NCBI GenBank assembly: GCA_043101845.1
Contig: JBICHN010000003.1
Span: forward strand, 1-31,653
From: JBICHN01 sp043101845
Lineage (GTDB): Bacteria > Planctomycetota > Phycisphaerae > Phycisphaerales > UBA5793
Direction of reading: 5' to 3'
Length of the DNA stretch: 31,653 nt
Both the position numbers and the translations under genes were made by a program. The notes under the pieces are model-generated. The model was not told the origin of the DNA. It saw only the letters and a list, made by a program, of their open reading frames with translations, and did not search any database. This document shows positions 21,829-27,379 of this stretch, one piece after another (within the stretch, counting starts at the first letter, position 1; every line of letters begins with the position of its first letter).

Positions 21829-22175
21829 GCTGGAGGCCTTTCTAGCTGTTCGGTGCGTCGCCGAGCTCGGTAGGCGCGGTGGCGCGGGTCCTTGGGTAGC
21901 GGTGCGAGCTCGAGCTCGAGGTCGCGGAGGGCGGCGCGTTGCACCGGCGGCGGTTTCGGGAGACGGCGAGCTCGTCGGCGCTCGTTGCGGGCATTCTCCG
22001 ACAGGCCGGCCCATACGCCGACCTCGGCGTAGCGGTCGGCGTGGCGGCCGCATTGAGCTCGGACGGGACAGGTCTGACAGGCGGCGATGGCTCGAGGTTC
22101 GGGCCGTTGGCCAGGTTCGGGGAAGAACCAGGCCAGGGGGAGCTCGCGGCACGCGGCGGAGTCCTGCCAGGTCAT
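21825..22175 (-). CDS. WhiB-family iron-sulfur transcription regulator
   Basis: 116 aa from the ATG at 22173-22175 (ATGA overlap with the previous gene). It opens MTWQDSAACRELPLAWFF. Cluster ligands are C9, C33, C36 and C42, in the Wbl pattern C-x23-C-x2-C-x5-C (ACQTCPVRAQC), followed by the GVWAG turn at 53-57 and a basic DNA-binding stretch (NARNERRRARR). The C-terminal ~45 residues are an extra basic, helical extension. WhiB proteins occur only in Actinobacteria and their phages, where they bind the primary sigma factor and reprogram promoters. This is the best host marker in the window, and a candidate early-to-late switch or host-takeover factor. Confidence 0.93.
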   Translation of the reverse strand: MTWQDSAACRELPLAWFFPEPGQRPEPRAIAACQTCPVRAQCGRHADRYAEVGVWAGLSENARNERRRARRLPKPPPVQRAALRDLELELAPLPKDPRHRAYRARRRTEQLERPPA

Positions 22176-22399
22176 CGGCCGCCTCGGTAGAGCTCGTCGC
22201 ATCCTCGCCGGCATCGTTCACAGAGCTCGCCGCCGGCCTCGGGGACCTCGGAGACGGCCGCCTCGACGGGGACGTCGCACAGACTGACGGCGAGGTTGCG
22301 GGCGTCGGCCAGGTGAACGAGGGCGGAGGGCGCCAGGCGCGCCCATCGGTAGCCGACCGGCGGGCCGATGCCGTGCTCGAGGCGCTCGCCGAACCTCAT
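22172..22399 (-). CDS. Small zinc-ribbon-like protein
   Basis: 75 aa from the ATG at 22397-22399 with ATGA overlaps at both ends. The order ALVHLADARNLAVSLCDVPV, then GGELCERCRRGCDEL gives His, Cys and a Cys-x2-Cys-x3-Cys cluster. This resembles small actinobacterial proteins in which a His/Cys strand pair and a Cys-x2-Cys hairpin bind zinc. Function unknown; possibly nucleic-acid binding. It lies immediately before the WhiB gene. Confidence 0.7.
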   Translation of the reverse strand: MRFGERLEHGIGPPVGYRWARLAPSALVHLADARNLAVSLCDVPVEAAVSEVPEAGGELCERCRRGCDELYRGGR

Positions 22400-22848
22400 G
22401 GCCGGTGCTCCGAGCCGATCCAAAGGGGTTTCGGTGCGAGGCGGGAGCGGACTGAGGGCCGGTAGTCGCCGGTCTTGACGATGCGGCCGGCTCGGGCCGC
22501 TCGCATCATGATCGGGCCGAGGGCTCGCATATTGGCGGGCGGGTCGGCGTCTCGGCCGATGGCCGGCCAGACATCATCGGACATAAAGGGCCGGCCGGAG
22601 GCGGCGAGGCGCTCGATGGCGTCGGCGGCCTCGGCTTTCCAGTCCTCGTCGGTGGCGCCGTCGACGAGGGCCATGCCGGCGTCGCGGGCCTGGCGGGCCG
22701 TCTCCAGGGTTGGCGGCCGGTCGAGGGCGGCCTCGGCGCGTTCGGCGGCCTGGTCGCGTAGCCATTCTTGGCCGGGGGAGAGGTCGGGCTCGGGCTCGGG
22801 GAATAGCTCGAGCTCGGGCTCGGGCTCGGGGAATAGCGAGTCGGTCAT
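22396..22848 (-). CDS. Phage protein with winged-helix-like C-terminal domain
   Basis: 150 aa from the ATG at 22846-22848, overlapping the previous stop as ATGA. Residues 1-22 are an acidic repeat (FPEPEPELEL then FPEPEPDL) encoded by a 30-bp tandem repeat. Residues ~55-150 contain AGMALVDGATDEDWKAEAAD, AIERLAASGRPFMSDDVWPA, then ANMRALGPIMMRAARAGRIV and PLWIGSE. This layout recurs in uncharacterised phage and plasmid proteins and looks like a winged helix. A DNA-binding role in replication or control is plausible but not shown. Confidence 0.75.
   Translation of the reverse strand: MTDSLFPEPEPELELFPEPEPDLSPGQEWLRDQAAERAEAALDRPPTLETARQARDAGMALVDGATDEDWKAEAADAIERLAASGRPFMSDDVWPAIGRDADPPANMRALGPIMMRAARAGRIVKTGDYRPSVRSRLAPKPLWIGSEHRP
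22801..22836. repeat. 30-bp tandem repeat encoding Pro-Glu motifs
   Basis: The string GAATAG with the preceding CTCGGG units recurs with a period of 30 bp (22801 and 22831). In the minus-strand gene it gives two copies of a 10-residue acidic unit (FPEPEPELEL). It is a local in-frame duplication of coding sequence, probably disordered in the protein. Confidence 0.7.
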
Positions 22849-23174
22849 GGCAACAGTCCTACGGTCATCGGTGCGGGGTAGTTGAGGGTGACCTCGGGGT
22901 CGTCGACCTCGAGGCCGGTGACGCGAATGTCGACGATGCGGCGGTCGCCGGCGGTGAGAGCTCCGACGGTGCCGTGGCGGAACTTGAGCTCGGGCCAGCC
23001 GTCGGGCCAGACAAGGCCGTCGGCGTCGTGCTCGGGGTCCGGTAGGTCGTAGACGGTGACGCGGGTGCCGGTGTCCAGGTGGAGGCGCCAGGGGCCTCGG
23101 AGGCTCCAGAGGGCGGCCTGGCGGGCCGAGTCGAGGACCTCGGCGGTGAGGTCGTTGGTGGCTTGAATCATCAT
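22845..23174 (-). CDS. Hypothetical 109-aa protein
   Basis: 109 aa from the ATG at 23172-23174 (ATGA overlap); a second Met follows at once. Predicted mostly beta: ALWSLRGPWRLHLDTGTRVT, VYDLPDPEHDADGLVWPDGW, then GDRRIVDIRVTGLEVDDPEV and TLNYPAPMTVGLLP. No motif is recognised. It looks like a small globular protein of the early operon. Confidence 0.7.
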   Translation of the reverse strand: MMIQATNDLTAEVLDSARQAALWSLRGPWRLHLDTGTRVTVYDLPDPEHDADGLVWPDGWPELKFRHGTVGALTAGDRRIVDIRVTGLEVDDPEVTLNYPAPMTVGLLP

Positions 23175-23704
23175 TTGTGGGCCTCCAGGGAGTCGCCGTA
23201 GCGGCCGAGGGCCACCATGATCCAGCCGAAGGGCGGGGCGACCTCGTAGGACAGGGGTGGCTCGAGCTCGGGCGGGAGGTCCTCGTAGCTGTTGTTGAGG
23301 ATCGTGTCGGCCTGGTCGGCGACGGACCTAGCGAAGGCGTCGACGGCGAGCTCGTCGAGGTTGACGAGCTCGAGGGCGGCCTGGCCGGCCTCGAGGGTGT
23401 AGGCGGCGACGGCCTCGCCGACGGTCATGGCGTCCAGGTCGGCGTCGGTGAAGTGGTCGCCGAGCTCGCGTAGGTGCCGTTGTGCGTCGGAGGCGTTGGG
23501 GCCGCCGCCGAGGGCGAATAGGACGAGGCGGGCGCCGAGGTAGTAGCGGGCCGCCTCGACGTCGCCGTCGTTGTCCTCGAGACACTCGACGACGTAGCCC
23601 TCCAGGTGGTCGGAGAGGTCGCCGATGAGCTCGTCCATGAGGGCGTCCTCGACGGCGTTGAGCTCGTCGACGAGGCGGGGGTCTATGTCGGGCCGGCCGG
23701 TCAT
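23171..23704 (-). CDS. Hypothetical 177-aa protein
   Basis: 177 aa from the ATG at 23702-23704, overlapping the previous stop as ATGA. It is acidic and almost fully helical (LNAVEDALMDELIGDLSDHL, EGYVVECLEDNDGDVEAARY, then DLDAMTVGEAVAAYTLEAGQ). No catalytic motif or TM segment. An Asp/Glu-rich helical bundle could be a DNA mimic or host-interaction protein, but that is only a guess from composition. Confidence 0.7.
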   Translation of the reverse strand: MTGRPDIDPRLVDELNAVEDALMDELIGDLSDHLEGYVVECLEDNDGDVEAARYYLGARLVLFALGGGPNASDAQRHLRELGDHFTDADLDAMTVGEAVAAYTLEAGQAALELVNLDELAVDAFARSVADQADTILNNSYEDLPPELEPPLSYEVAPPFGWIMVALGRYGDSLEAHK

Positions 23705-23982
23705 CGGGCGACCTCTCCGAGGGCGGAGGCGAACCAATCGGCGAAGGCTCCGGCGGTGAGGACGAGGGCGATGAGGGCGGCGCCGACGATGGTGTAGAGC
23801 CGGTCGGAGGGCTCGCGTCGGCGAGCTCGGCGGCGCTCGAGGACGGTGGAGCCCTCGAGGGGGAGGCGGCCGTAGTGCTCGAGGAACCATCGAGCCATCC
23901 TCCAGGCGTAGCGGTTGCCGTGGACGTAGCCGAGGCCGTAGGCGGAGAGGCCGACGGCGAGGGCGAGGGCTAGGTAGGTCAT
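23701..23982 (-). CDS. Two-TM membrane protein
   Basis: 93 aa from the ATG at 23980-23982. A first TM helix covers residues ~3-19 (YLALALAVGLSAYGLGYVHG). A basic cytoplasmic-type loop follows (LERRRARRREPSDR), then a second TM helix at ~65-82 (LYTIVGAALIALVLTAGAFA). The Shine-Dalgarno GAAAGG lies in the conserved leader GCACCTACC-AACGAAAGGC. It follows the secreted transglycosylase-like gene. A membrane-stress, superinfection-exclusion or lysis-assisting role is possible; none is shown. Confidence 0.75.
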   Translation of the reverse strand: MTYLALALAVGLSAYGLGYVHGNRYAWRMARWFLEHYGRLPLEGSTVLERRRARRREPSDRLYTIVGAALIALVLTAGAFADWFASALGEVAR

Positions 23983-24010
23983 GGGTGGAGCCTTTCGTTG
24001 GTAGGTGCGA

Positions 24011-24364
24011 TCAGTAGGTGCCGGGGCAGCCGGTTCCGCGCCAGGCGGAGCCGTGGCCGTTGTCGAGTGCCCATAGGGCGACGGCGTCCTGGACGATGGG
24101 CGGCGCGTGGCTCGCTCGAGCAAACTCTCGGCCCATTCCCGATAGGCGGGTCATGGCGCGCCAGGTGCCGTCTAGGAATTGGTACGCGCCGGAGGCCGAG
24201 CTCGTCGGATTCTCCGCCAGGTAGCCGCCGGCCGTGTCGGACTCATGGGCGCGGATGCACCGGAGGCGAGGGTCGCCGTTGTGCGGGTGAACGCACGCGA
24301 GGGCCAGGATGGCCACGACGGCCGCCAGGATGGCGAGGGTGAGGGGTAGGGGGAGTCGACGCAT
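24011..24364 (-). CDS. Secreted transglycosylase / Rpf-like domain protein
   Basis: 117 aa from the ATG at 24362-24364, sharing a base with the previous stop (TAATG), GGAGG upstream. Residues 1-28 are a signal or anchor (MRRLPLPLTLAILAAVVAIL then ALAC; an imperfect lipobox). The mature part is a transglycosylase-like/Rpf domain: CIRAHESDTAGGYLAENPTS with the likely catalytic Glu, then SASGAYQFLDGTWRAMTRLS, and PPIVQDAVALWALDNGHGSA followed by the final Cys. It would cleave peptidoglycan glycan strands outside the membrane. It is in the early operon, far from the lysis cassette, so it may alter the host wall during infection rather than cause final lysis. Confidence 0.85.
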   Translation of the reverse strand: MRRLPLPLTLAILAAVVAILALACVHPHNGDPRLRCIRAHESDTAGGYLAENPTSSASGAYQFLDGTWRAMTRLSGMGREFARASHAPPIVQDAVALWALDNGHGSAWRGTGCPGTY

Positions 24365-24936
24365 TAGGCCTCCAGGTCTAGGCGTAGCTGTGCGAGGGCG
24401 CCCTCTACGGCGCCGGAGCCGGGGAACAAGTCGACGAGCTCGTCGCCGTCGGTGTAGCTGAGGGCCTCGAGGACCCATAGGACCCACTCGGCCGGTTTGG
24501 CGCCGGTGAACCCGACGCGGGGAGCGGGGCAGGTGAGTACGTCGGGGACTCCGCCGACCTGGCGGTTGCTCCGACGGCCTGCCGGTGGGTAGACCACGAC
24601 GGCCTCCCACCGATTGAGGATGCGATGGGCGCCAGGCGGGGAGTTGGGGCGTATCCAGGCCATGATCCGACACTCGGCGGGGAGAGGGTGGTAGGCGGCG
24701 AGGCCGTCGGGGCTAGTGGCGATGGCCCAGCCGTCGAAGTCGGCGACGAGGCGCTCGAGTAGGCGGCGGTGCTCGGCCGGGTCATCCCAGCGGGCCGCCT
24801 CGGGGTGCCGGTCGGCGACGTCGCGGTGATCCTTGGCCGAGCGTTGGCCGTCGCCGTACCATCGGCTCGCTCGATTCTTGCGGCCGCCGGAGCCGGTGAA
24901 GGGCGGATAGGGCGGGTCGGCGATGGCGAGCCTCAT
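24364..24936 (-). CDS. DNA methyltransferase (DPPY-type, orphan)
   Basis: 190 aa from the ATG at 24934-24936, overlapping the previous stop as ATGA. The catalytic motif IV, DPPY, is at residues 7-10 (AIADPPYPPFTGSGG). The AdoMet motif I lies near the C terminus (ELVDLFPGSGAVEGALAQL). IV-before-I order marks a permuted amino-methyltransferase (N6-adenine or N4-cytosine). The middle includes WAIATSPDGLAAYHPLP and IMAWIRPNSPPGAHRI, also typical. No restriction enzyme partner is present, so it is an orphan, probably protecting phage DNA or marking it. The target sequence cannot be read from the protein. Confidence 0.85.
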   Translation of the reverse strand: MRLAIADPPYPPFTGSGGRKNRASRWYGDGQRSAKDHRDVADRHPEAARWDDPAEHRRLLERLVADFDGWAIATSPDGLAAYHPLPAECRIMAWIRPNSPPGAHRILNRWEAVVVYPPAGRRSNRQVGGVPDVLTCPAPRVGFTGAKPAEWVLWVLEALSYTDGDELVDLFPGSGAVEGALAQLRLDLEA

Positions 24937-26264
24937 AGGCCGAGCTCGTTGGCGAAGTGATCGACGAGCTCGTCCTCGGTCATGCCGTCGGCGCACGTTG
25001 GCGAGGCGAGCTCGGCGATGCGGTCCTCGAGGCGCCTCGAGCTCGTCCTCGGGGTGCCGGGATCGACCTGGAACTCTCCGCCGTGGATGTAGCCGTCGGG
25101 CGCCTCGGTGGGCGCCTCGACGGCCTGGACCTCGAGGTCGCCACAGGTCGGGCAGCATGTACGGCCTGGAGCCCATGAGGGGCCGCCGGGGCGGTAGGTC
25201 CACTCATGGCCTCGGGAGCATCGGTAGGGCGTCGCCGGTGAACGGCGCCAGGCGTCGAGGGCGGGCCGGTGGGGGAACCCATCCCACTCGAGGCCGCAAT
25301 CCTCGCATCGGTAGTAGGCCGTCGGGTTGCCGTCTCGGCGGGGGAACAAGATACGGCGATGCCAGCACTCGGGCGCCTCGGCGGGCGCCTCGAGGCGGAG
25401 GTCGGAGCCGTAGGCGATGGGGGCGCCGACGCCGTCGGTGGTGAGCTCGTTGCCGCCGTCCTCGAGCTCGGGCGCCTCGGCCGGTGCCGGAGCCTTGGCC
25501 TTGTAGGTGCCAGGGGCGGGCTCGACGACGGCCTGGTCGGCGATGGCGGCCAACTTTGACCTCATGTAGCCGAGGCCGCCGAGGCCTGCGACAGGCGTGC
25601 GGACGCCGTAGGGGATCGGCGTGCCGTCGATGGCCTGGAGCTCGAAGGCGGCCTCGACGAGCTCGGCGTAGTCGCCGGAGCCGAGGACCACGACCTCGGA
25701 GATATCACCGAGGTCGAGGTCGAGGACCTGGTCGCGGACCTCGCGGACGCCGACGGCGCCGTCGTCGCCGACGCGGAGGTCGTAAGGGGCGACTCGGGTG
25801 TAGGGGTGAATGAGGCCGTACTTGGCGGAGAGGATGAGGACGAGGGTGTCGGCGATGTCGGCGTTGCGGAGGGCGTCGGCCGCCTTCCAGGCCGAGCGGT
25901 AGAGGGCGCCGGTGTAGAGCATGGCGGCGAGCTCGGGCTCGTCGGCCTTGTCGGCTCCACAGGGGACGATGACGAGGCGGCGGAATTGGCCGTCGGTGGT
26001 GTTGCGGCGGGCGGCCTCGATGTTGGTGGCGGTGGCGCCGCCGACGTTGAGTAGCTCGAGCTCGGCGGCGTAGTTGGCGGCCATCGAGCCGCCCTCGTCG
26101 CGGACGAGGTAGTCGCCGTGCTCGAGGTAGTGGACGGAGAGGTCGTAGTAGGCGACGGCCGTGATGCTCGCCTCGTTCACGCGCTGGACGGCGTAGAGGC
26201 CGCCGAGGCGGGCCTTGTCGCCGGTGTAGCGGACTGTCTGGCCGGTGCGGGTTGCGTTGGTCAT
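24933..26264 (-). CDS. DUF6884-like protein with C-terminal zinc ribbons
   Basis: 443 aa from the ATG at 26262-26264. Residues ~1-75 form a small beta barrel (TVRYTGDKARLGGLYAVQRV). Residues ~95-250 match the DUF6884 pattern: RRLVIVPCGADKADEPELAA, MLYTGALYRSAWKAADAL, LVLILSAKYGLIHPYTRVAP, YDLRVGDD and SEVVVLGSGDYAELV. After an Ala/Pro/Glu linker come two zinc-ribbon sets: YYRCEDCGLEW, and YRCSRGHEWTY with CCPTCGD. ILSAKYGL proteins are uncharacterised and have been compared with base-exchange (TGT-like) enzymes; I recall this without a search. Next to a methyltransferase, a role in DNA modification is plausible, but no deazaguanine-synthesis gene is present. Confidence 0.75.
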   Translation of the reverse strand: MTNATRTGQTVRYTGDKARLGGLYAVQRVNEASITAVAYYDLSVHYLEHGDYLVRDEGGSMAANYAAELELLNVGGATATNIEAARRNTTDGQFRRLVIVPCGADKADEPELAAMLYTGALYRSAWKAADALRNADIADTLVLILSAKYGLIHPYTRVAPYDLRVGDDGAVGVREVRDQVLDLDLGDISEVVVLGSGDYAELVEAAFELQAIDGTPIPYGVRTPVAGLGGLGYMRSKLAAIADQAVVEPAPGTYKAKAPAPAEAPELEDGGNELTTDGVGAPIAYGSDLRLEAPAEAPECWHRRILFPRRDGNPTAYYRCEDCGLEWDGFPHRPALDAWRRSPATPYRCSRGHEWTYRPGGPSWAPGRTCCPTCGDLEVQAVEAPTEAPDGYIHGGEFQVDPGTPRTSSRRLEDRIAELASPTCADGMTEDELVDHFANELGL

Positions 26265-26300
26265 GGTGGAGCCTTTCGTAGGTAGGTGCGTTGGTCGGGG

Positions 26301-26306
26301 ACGGTA
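26301..26306 (-). promoter_or_regulatory. Putative -10 box (TACCGT) upstream of the DUF6884-like gene
   Basis: GGCTACCGTCCCC lies just after the stop of the 26312-26722 gene on the minus strand. Transcription from it would give a leader of about 30 nt that includes GCACCTACC and the Shine-Dalgarno GAAAGG. Unlike the other TANNNT boxes it is not placed against a start codon. Confidence 0.35.
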
Positions 26307-26311
26307 GCCGG

Positions 26312-26722
26312 TCAGGCCGTCGCGTTGACGGCCGACCGGCGTGCGGCGTGGTAGTGGAACGTGACGCGGTAGCCGCGGTCGCGGGCGTCGGCGAGCTCGG
26401 CGTTGCGGAGCTCGGCGTCGGCCTCGAACGAGTCAACGCGGGTCCACCGGCGGGAGCCGGGGCGGTCGGGGTTGCCGTAGCGGACCTCGATGCCTCGGGG
26501 GTAGAACGTCGCCTCGTCGAGGTCGGTGCGGCGGACCCAGGTGGGGGTCCCGACGGACTCGAGGAACCTGGCGTTGGCGTCGGCGGCGTCCTCGGGGAAC
26601 TCGGTGACGGCGGCCTCGGGATCGTTGTGGGTGCGGGCCTCGAAGGGCGCCCAGCCGTTGACGGCGTTGCGGGCGGTGCTCGGGACCAGGATGCGGTAGG
26701 TGCGGGTGGTGGTGTTGCTCAT
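26312..26722 (-). CDS. Hypothetical first gene of the early operon
   Basis: 136 aa from the ATG at 26720-26722 with GAAAGG 8 nt upstream. It looks like a small alpha/beta protein: RTYRILVPSTARNAVNGWAP, then ARFLESVGTPTWVRRTDLDE and RGIEVRYGNPDRPGSRRWTR, with a helical acidic patch (ADAELRNAELADARDRG) near the end. No family is recognised. As the first gene after the divergent control region it should be made earliest, and such genes often act on the host. Confidence 0.75.
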   Translation of the reverse strand: MSNTTTRTYRILVPSTARNAVNGWAPFEARTHNDPEAAVTEFPEDAADANARFLESVGTPTWVRRTDLDEATFYPRGIEVRYGNPDRPGSRRWTRVDSFEADAELRNAELADARDRGYRVTFHYHAARRSAVNATA

Positions 26723-26728
26723 GGCTAT

Positions 26729-26755
26729 GGCCTTTCGGTAGGTGCTGGCTATGTG
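26729..26755 (-). promoter_or_regulatory. Conserved leader motif GCACCTACC-CGAAAGG (copy 1 of 3)
   Basis: Upstream of the 26722 start the minus strand reads GCACCTACCGAAAGGCC. The same two blocks, GCACCTACC then CGAAAGGC, occur before the starts at 26264 (joined by TA) and 23982 (joined by AA). GAAAGG can pair with the 3' end of actinobacterial 16S rRNA; the role of GCACCTACC is unknown. Confidence 0.5.
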
Positions 26756-26766
26756 CGCCAGGGCTC

Positions 26767-26772
26767 ATAGTA
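26767..26772 (-). promoter_or_regulatory. Putative early promoter -10 box (TACTAT)
   Basis: GCTACTATGAGCC on the minus strand has the best TANNNT match in the divergent region. Transcription would begin near 26760, about 38 nt before the first early gene. The expected -35 position (near 26790-26795) falls inside the dyad at 26780-26797, so a protein bound there would block it. Confidence 0.55.
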
Positions 26773-26779
26773 GCAGAGT

Positions 26780-26797
26780 TGTCATGGGGGCGTGACA
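26780..26797. promoter_or_regulatory. Operator-like dyad TGTCATG-N4-CGTGACA
   Basis: TGTCATG (26780-26786), GGGG, CGTGACA (26791-26797): two 7-bp half sites, inverted, with one mismatch. It lies between two divergent promoters: over the -35 region of the early promoter, and about 30 bp upstream of the -10 box of the HTH gene. That is where a repressor of the early operon, possibly the HTH protein itself, would be expected to bind. Confidence 0.55.
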
Positions 26798-26826
26798 TTT
26801 CCGACGGATTCCGCGACGAGGGCCGC

Positions 26827-26832
26827 TACCGT
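26827..26832 (+). promoter_or_regulatory. Putative -10 box (TACCGT) for a leaderless HTH-gene transcript
   Basis: GCTACCGTGGGCCTATG: the -10 box is followed by 6 nt and the ATG of the only plus-strand gene, which lacks a Shine-Dalgarno. CCGACGG lies 19 bp upstream, the same spacing as at 17326-17331. Confidence 0.5.
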
Positions 26833-26838
26833 GGGCCT

Positions 26839-27054
26839 ATGGCGTACTCACCGAAGAAGCGGGCGGCGTTGCGAGCGGTGCGCGCGCACAAGCGCGTAAC
26901 GAAACTCGAGGCGGAGCTCGAGGCGGCGCGCCTCGAGCGCGGCGAGGCGTTCGGTGAGGCGCTCGACGAGGGTTGGAGCCTCCGAGGCCTCGGCGAGGTC
27001 GTCGACCTCTCCGGTGAGAGGGTGCGGACGGCCGCCGCTAGACGGGCGCCGTAA
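26839..27054 (+). CDS. Small coiled-coil/HTH DNA-binding protein (putative repressor)
   Basis: 71 aa, the only plus-strand gene. The start is the ATG at 26839-26841; an upstream in-frame TTG is less likely because a -10 box ends just before this ATG. Residues 10-40 form a charged coiled coil (RVTKLEAELEAARLERGEAF). Residues 41-68 are a helix-turn-helix like those of small actinobacterial regulators and sigma region 4: ALDEGWSLRGLGEVVDLSGE then RVRTAAARR. It is transcribed away from the early operon, with an operator-like dyad between. Its 3' end overlaps the tail gene 27038-27379 by 17 nt. A Cro- or repressor-like role is inferred. No integrase accompanies it. Confidence 0.8.
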   Translation: MAYSPKKRAALRAVRAHKRVTKLEAELEAARLERGEAFGEALDEGWSLRGLGEVVDLSGERVRTAAARRAP

Positions 27055-27379
27055 CGCCGAGGGCCGGCACCACGACCAGGCGCCAGGTCGAGGCGTACTT
27101 GGCATCGCCGCTGATGGCCCATAGGGCGAGCTCGTAGACGCCGACGTTGTCGAGGACGGCGTCGGGGAGCTCGGCGGAGACGGTGCCGGCCGGGCCGTCG
27201 ACCGCGGCGGGGACGGTGCCGTTGGCGCCGTCGGCCTGGCGGAGCCAACCGAGCTCGCCGGTGAATCCCGACAGGTCGAGGATCGTGGCCTCGTCATCCT
27301 CGGTGAACTCGGCCGACAGGGCGGCGGGCCGCTCGCCGGCCGGTAGAACTAGGTGGCGGGTGAGGGTGGTGTAGCGCAT
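27038..27379 (-). CDS. Small beta-sandwich tail/baseplate protein (BppU-like)
   Basis: 113 aa from the ATG at 27377-27379, sharing a base with the stop of the giant tail gene (TAATG). Strand-rich: TTLTRHLVLPAGERPAALSA, EFTEDDEATILDLSGFTGEL, then GTVSAELPDAVLDNVGVYEL and ASTWRLVVVPALGVTAPV. The pattern, with D-L-(S/T)-G-F early and V-G-x-Y-E-L late, is that of small Ig-like baseplate/tail proteins of the BppU N-terminal type. It is the last gene of the late block and probably part of the same fibre or tip as the gene upstream. The 3' end overlaps the plus-strand HTH gene. Confidence 0.75.
   Translation of the reverse strand: MRYTTLTRHLVLPAGERPAALSAEFTEDDEATILDLSGFTGELGWLRQADGANGTVPAAVDGPAGTVSAELPDAVLDNVGVYELALWAISGDAKYASTWRLVVVPALGVTAPV

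Noticed and set aside
26779..27054. Longer form of the plus-strand HTH gene from an upstream TTG
   Set aside because: The extra 20 residues span the operator dyad and -10 box and show no fold; the ATG at 26839 directly after the -10 box fits better.
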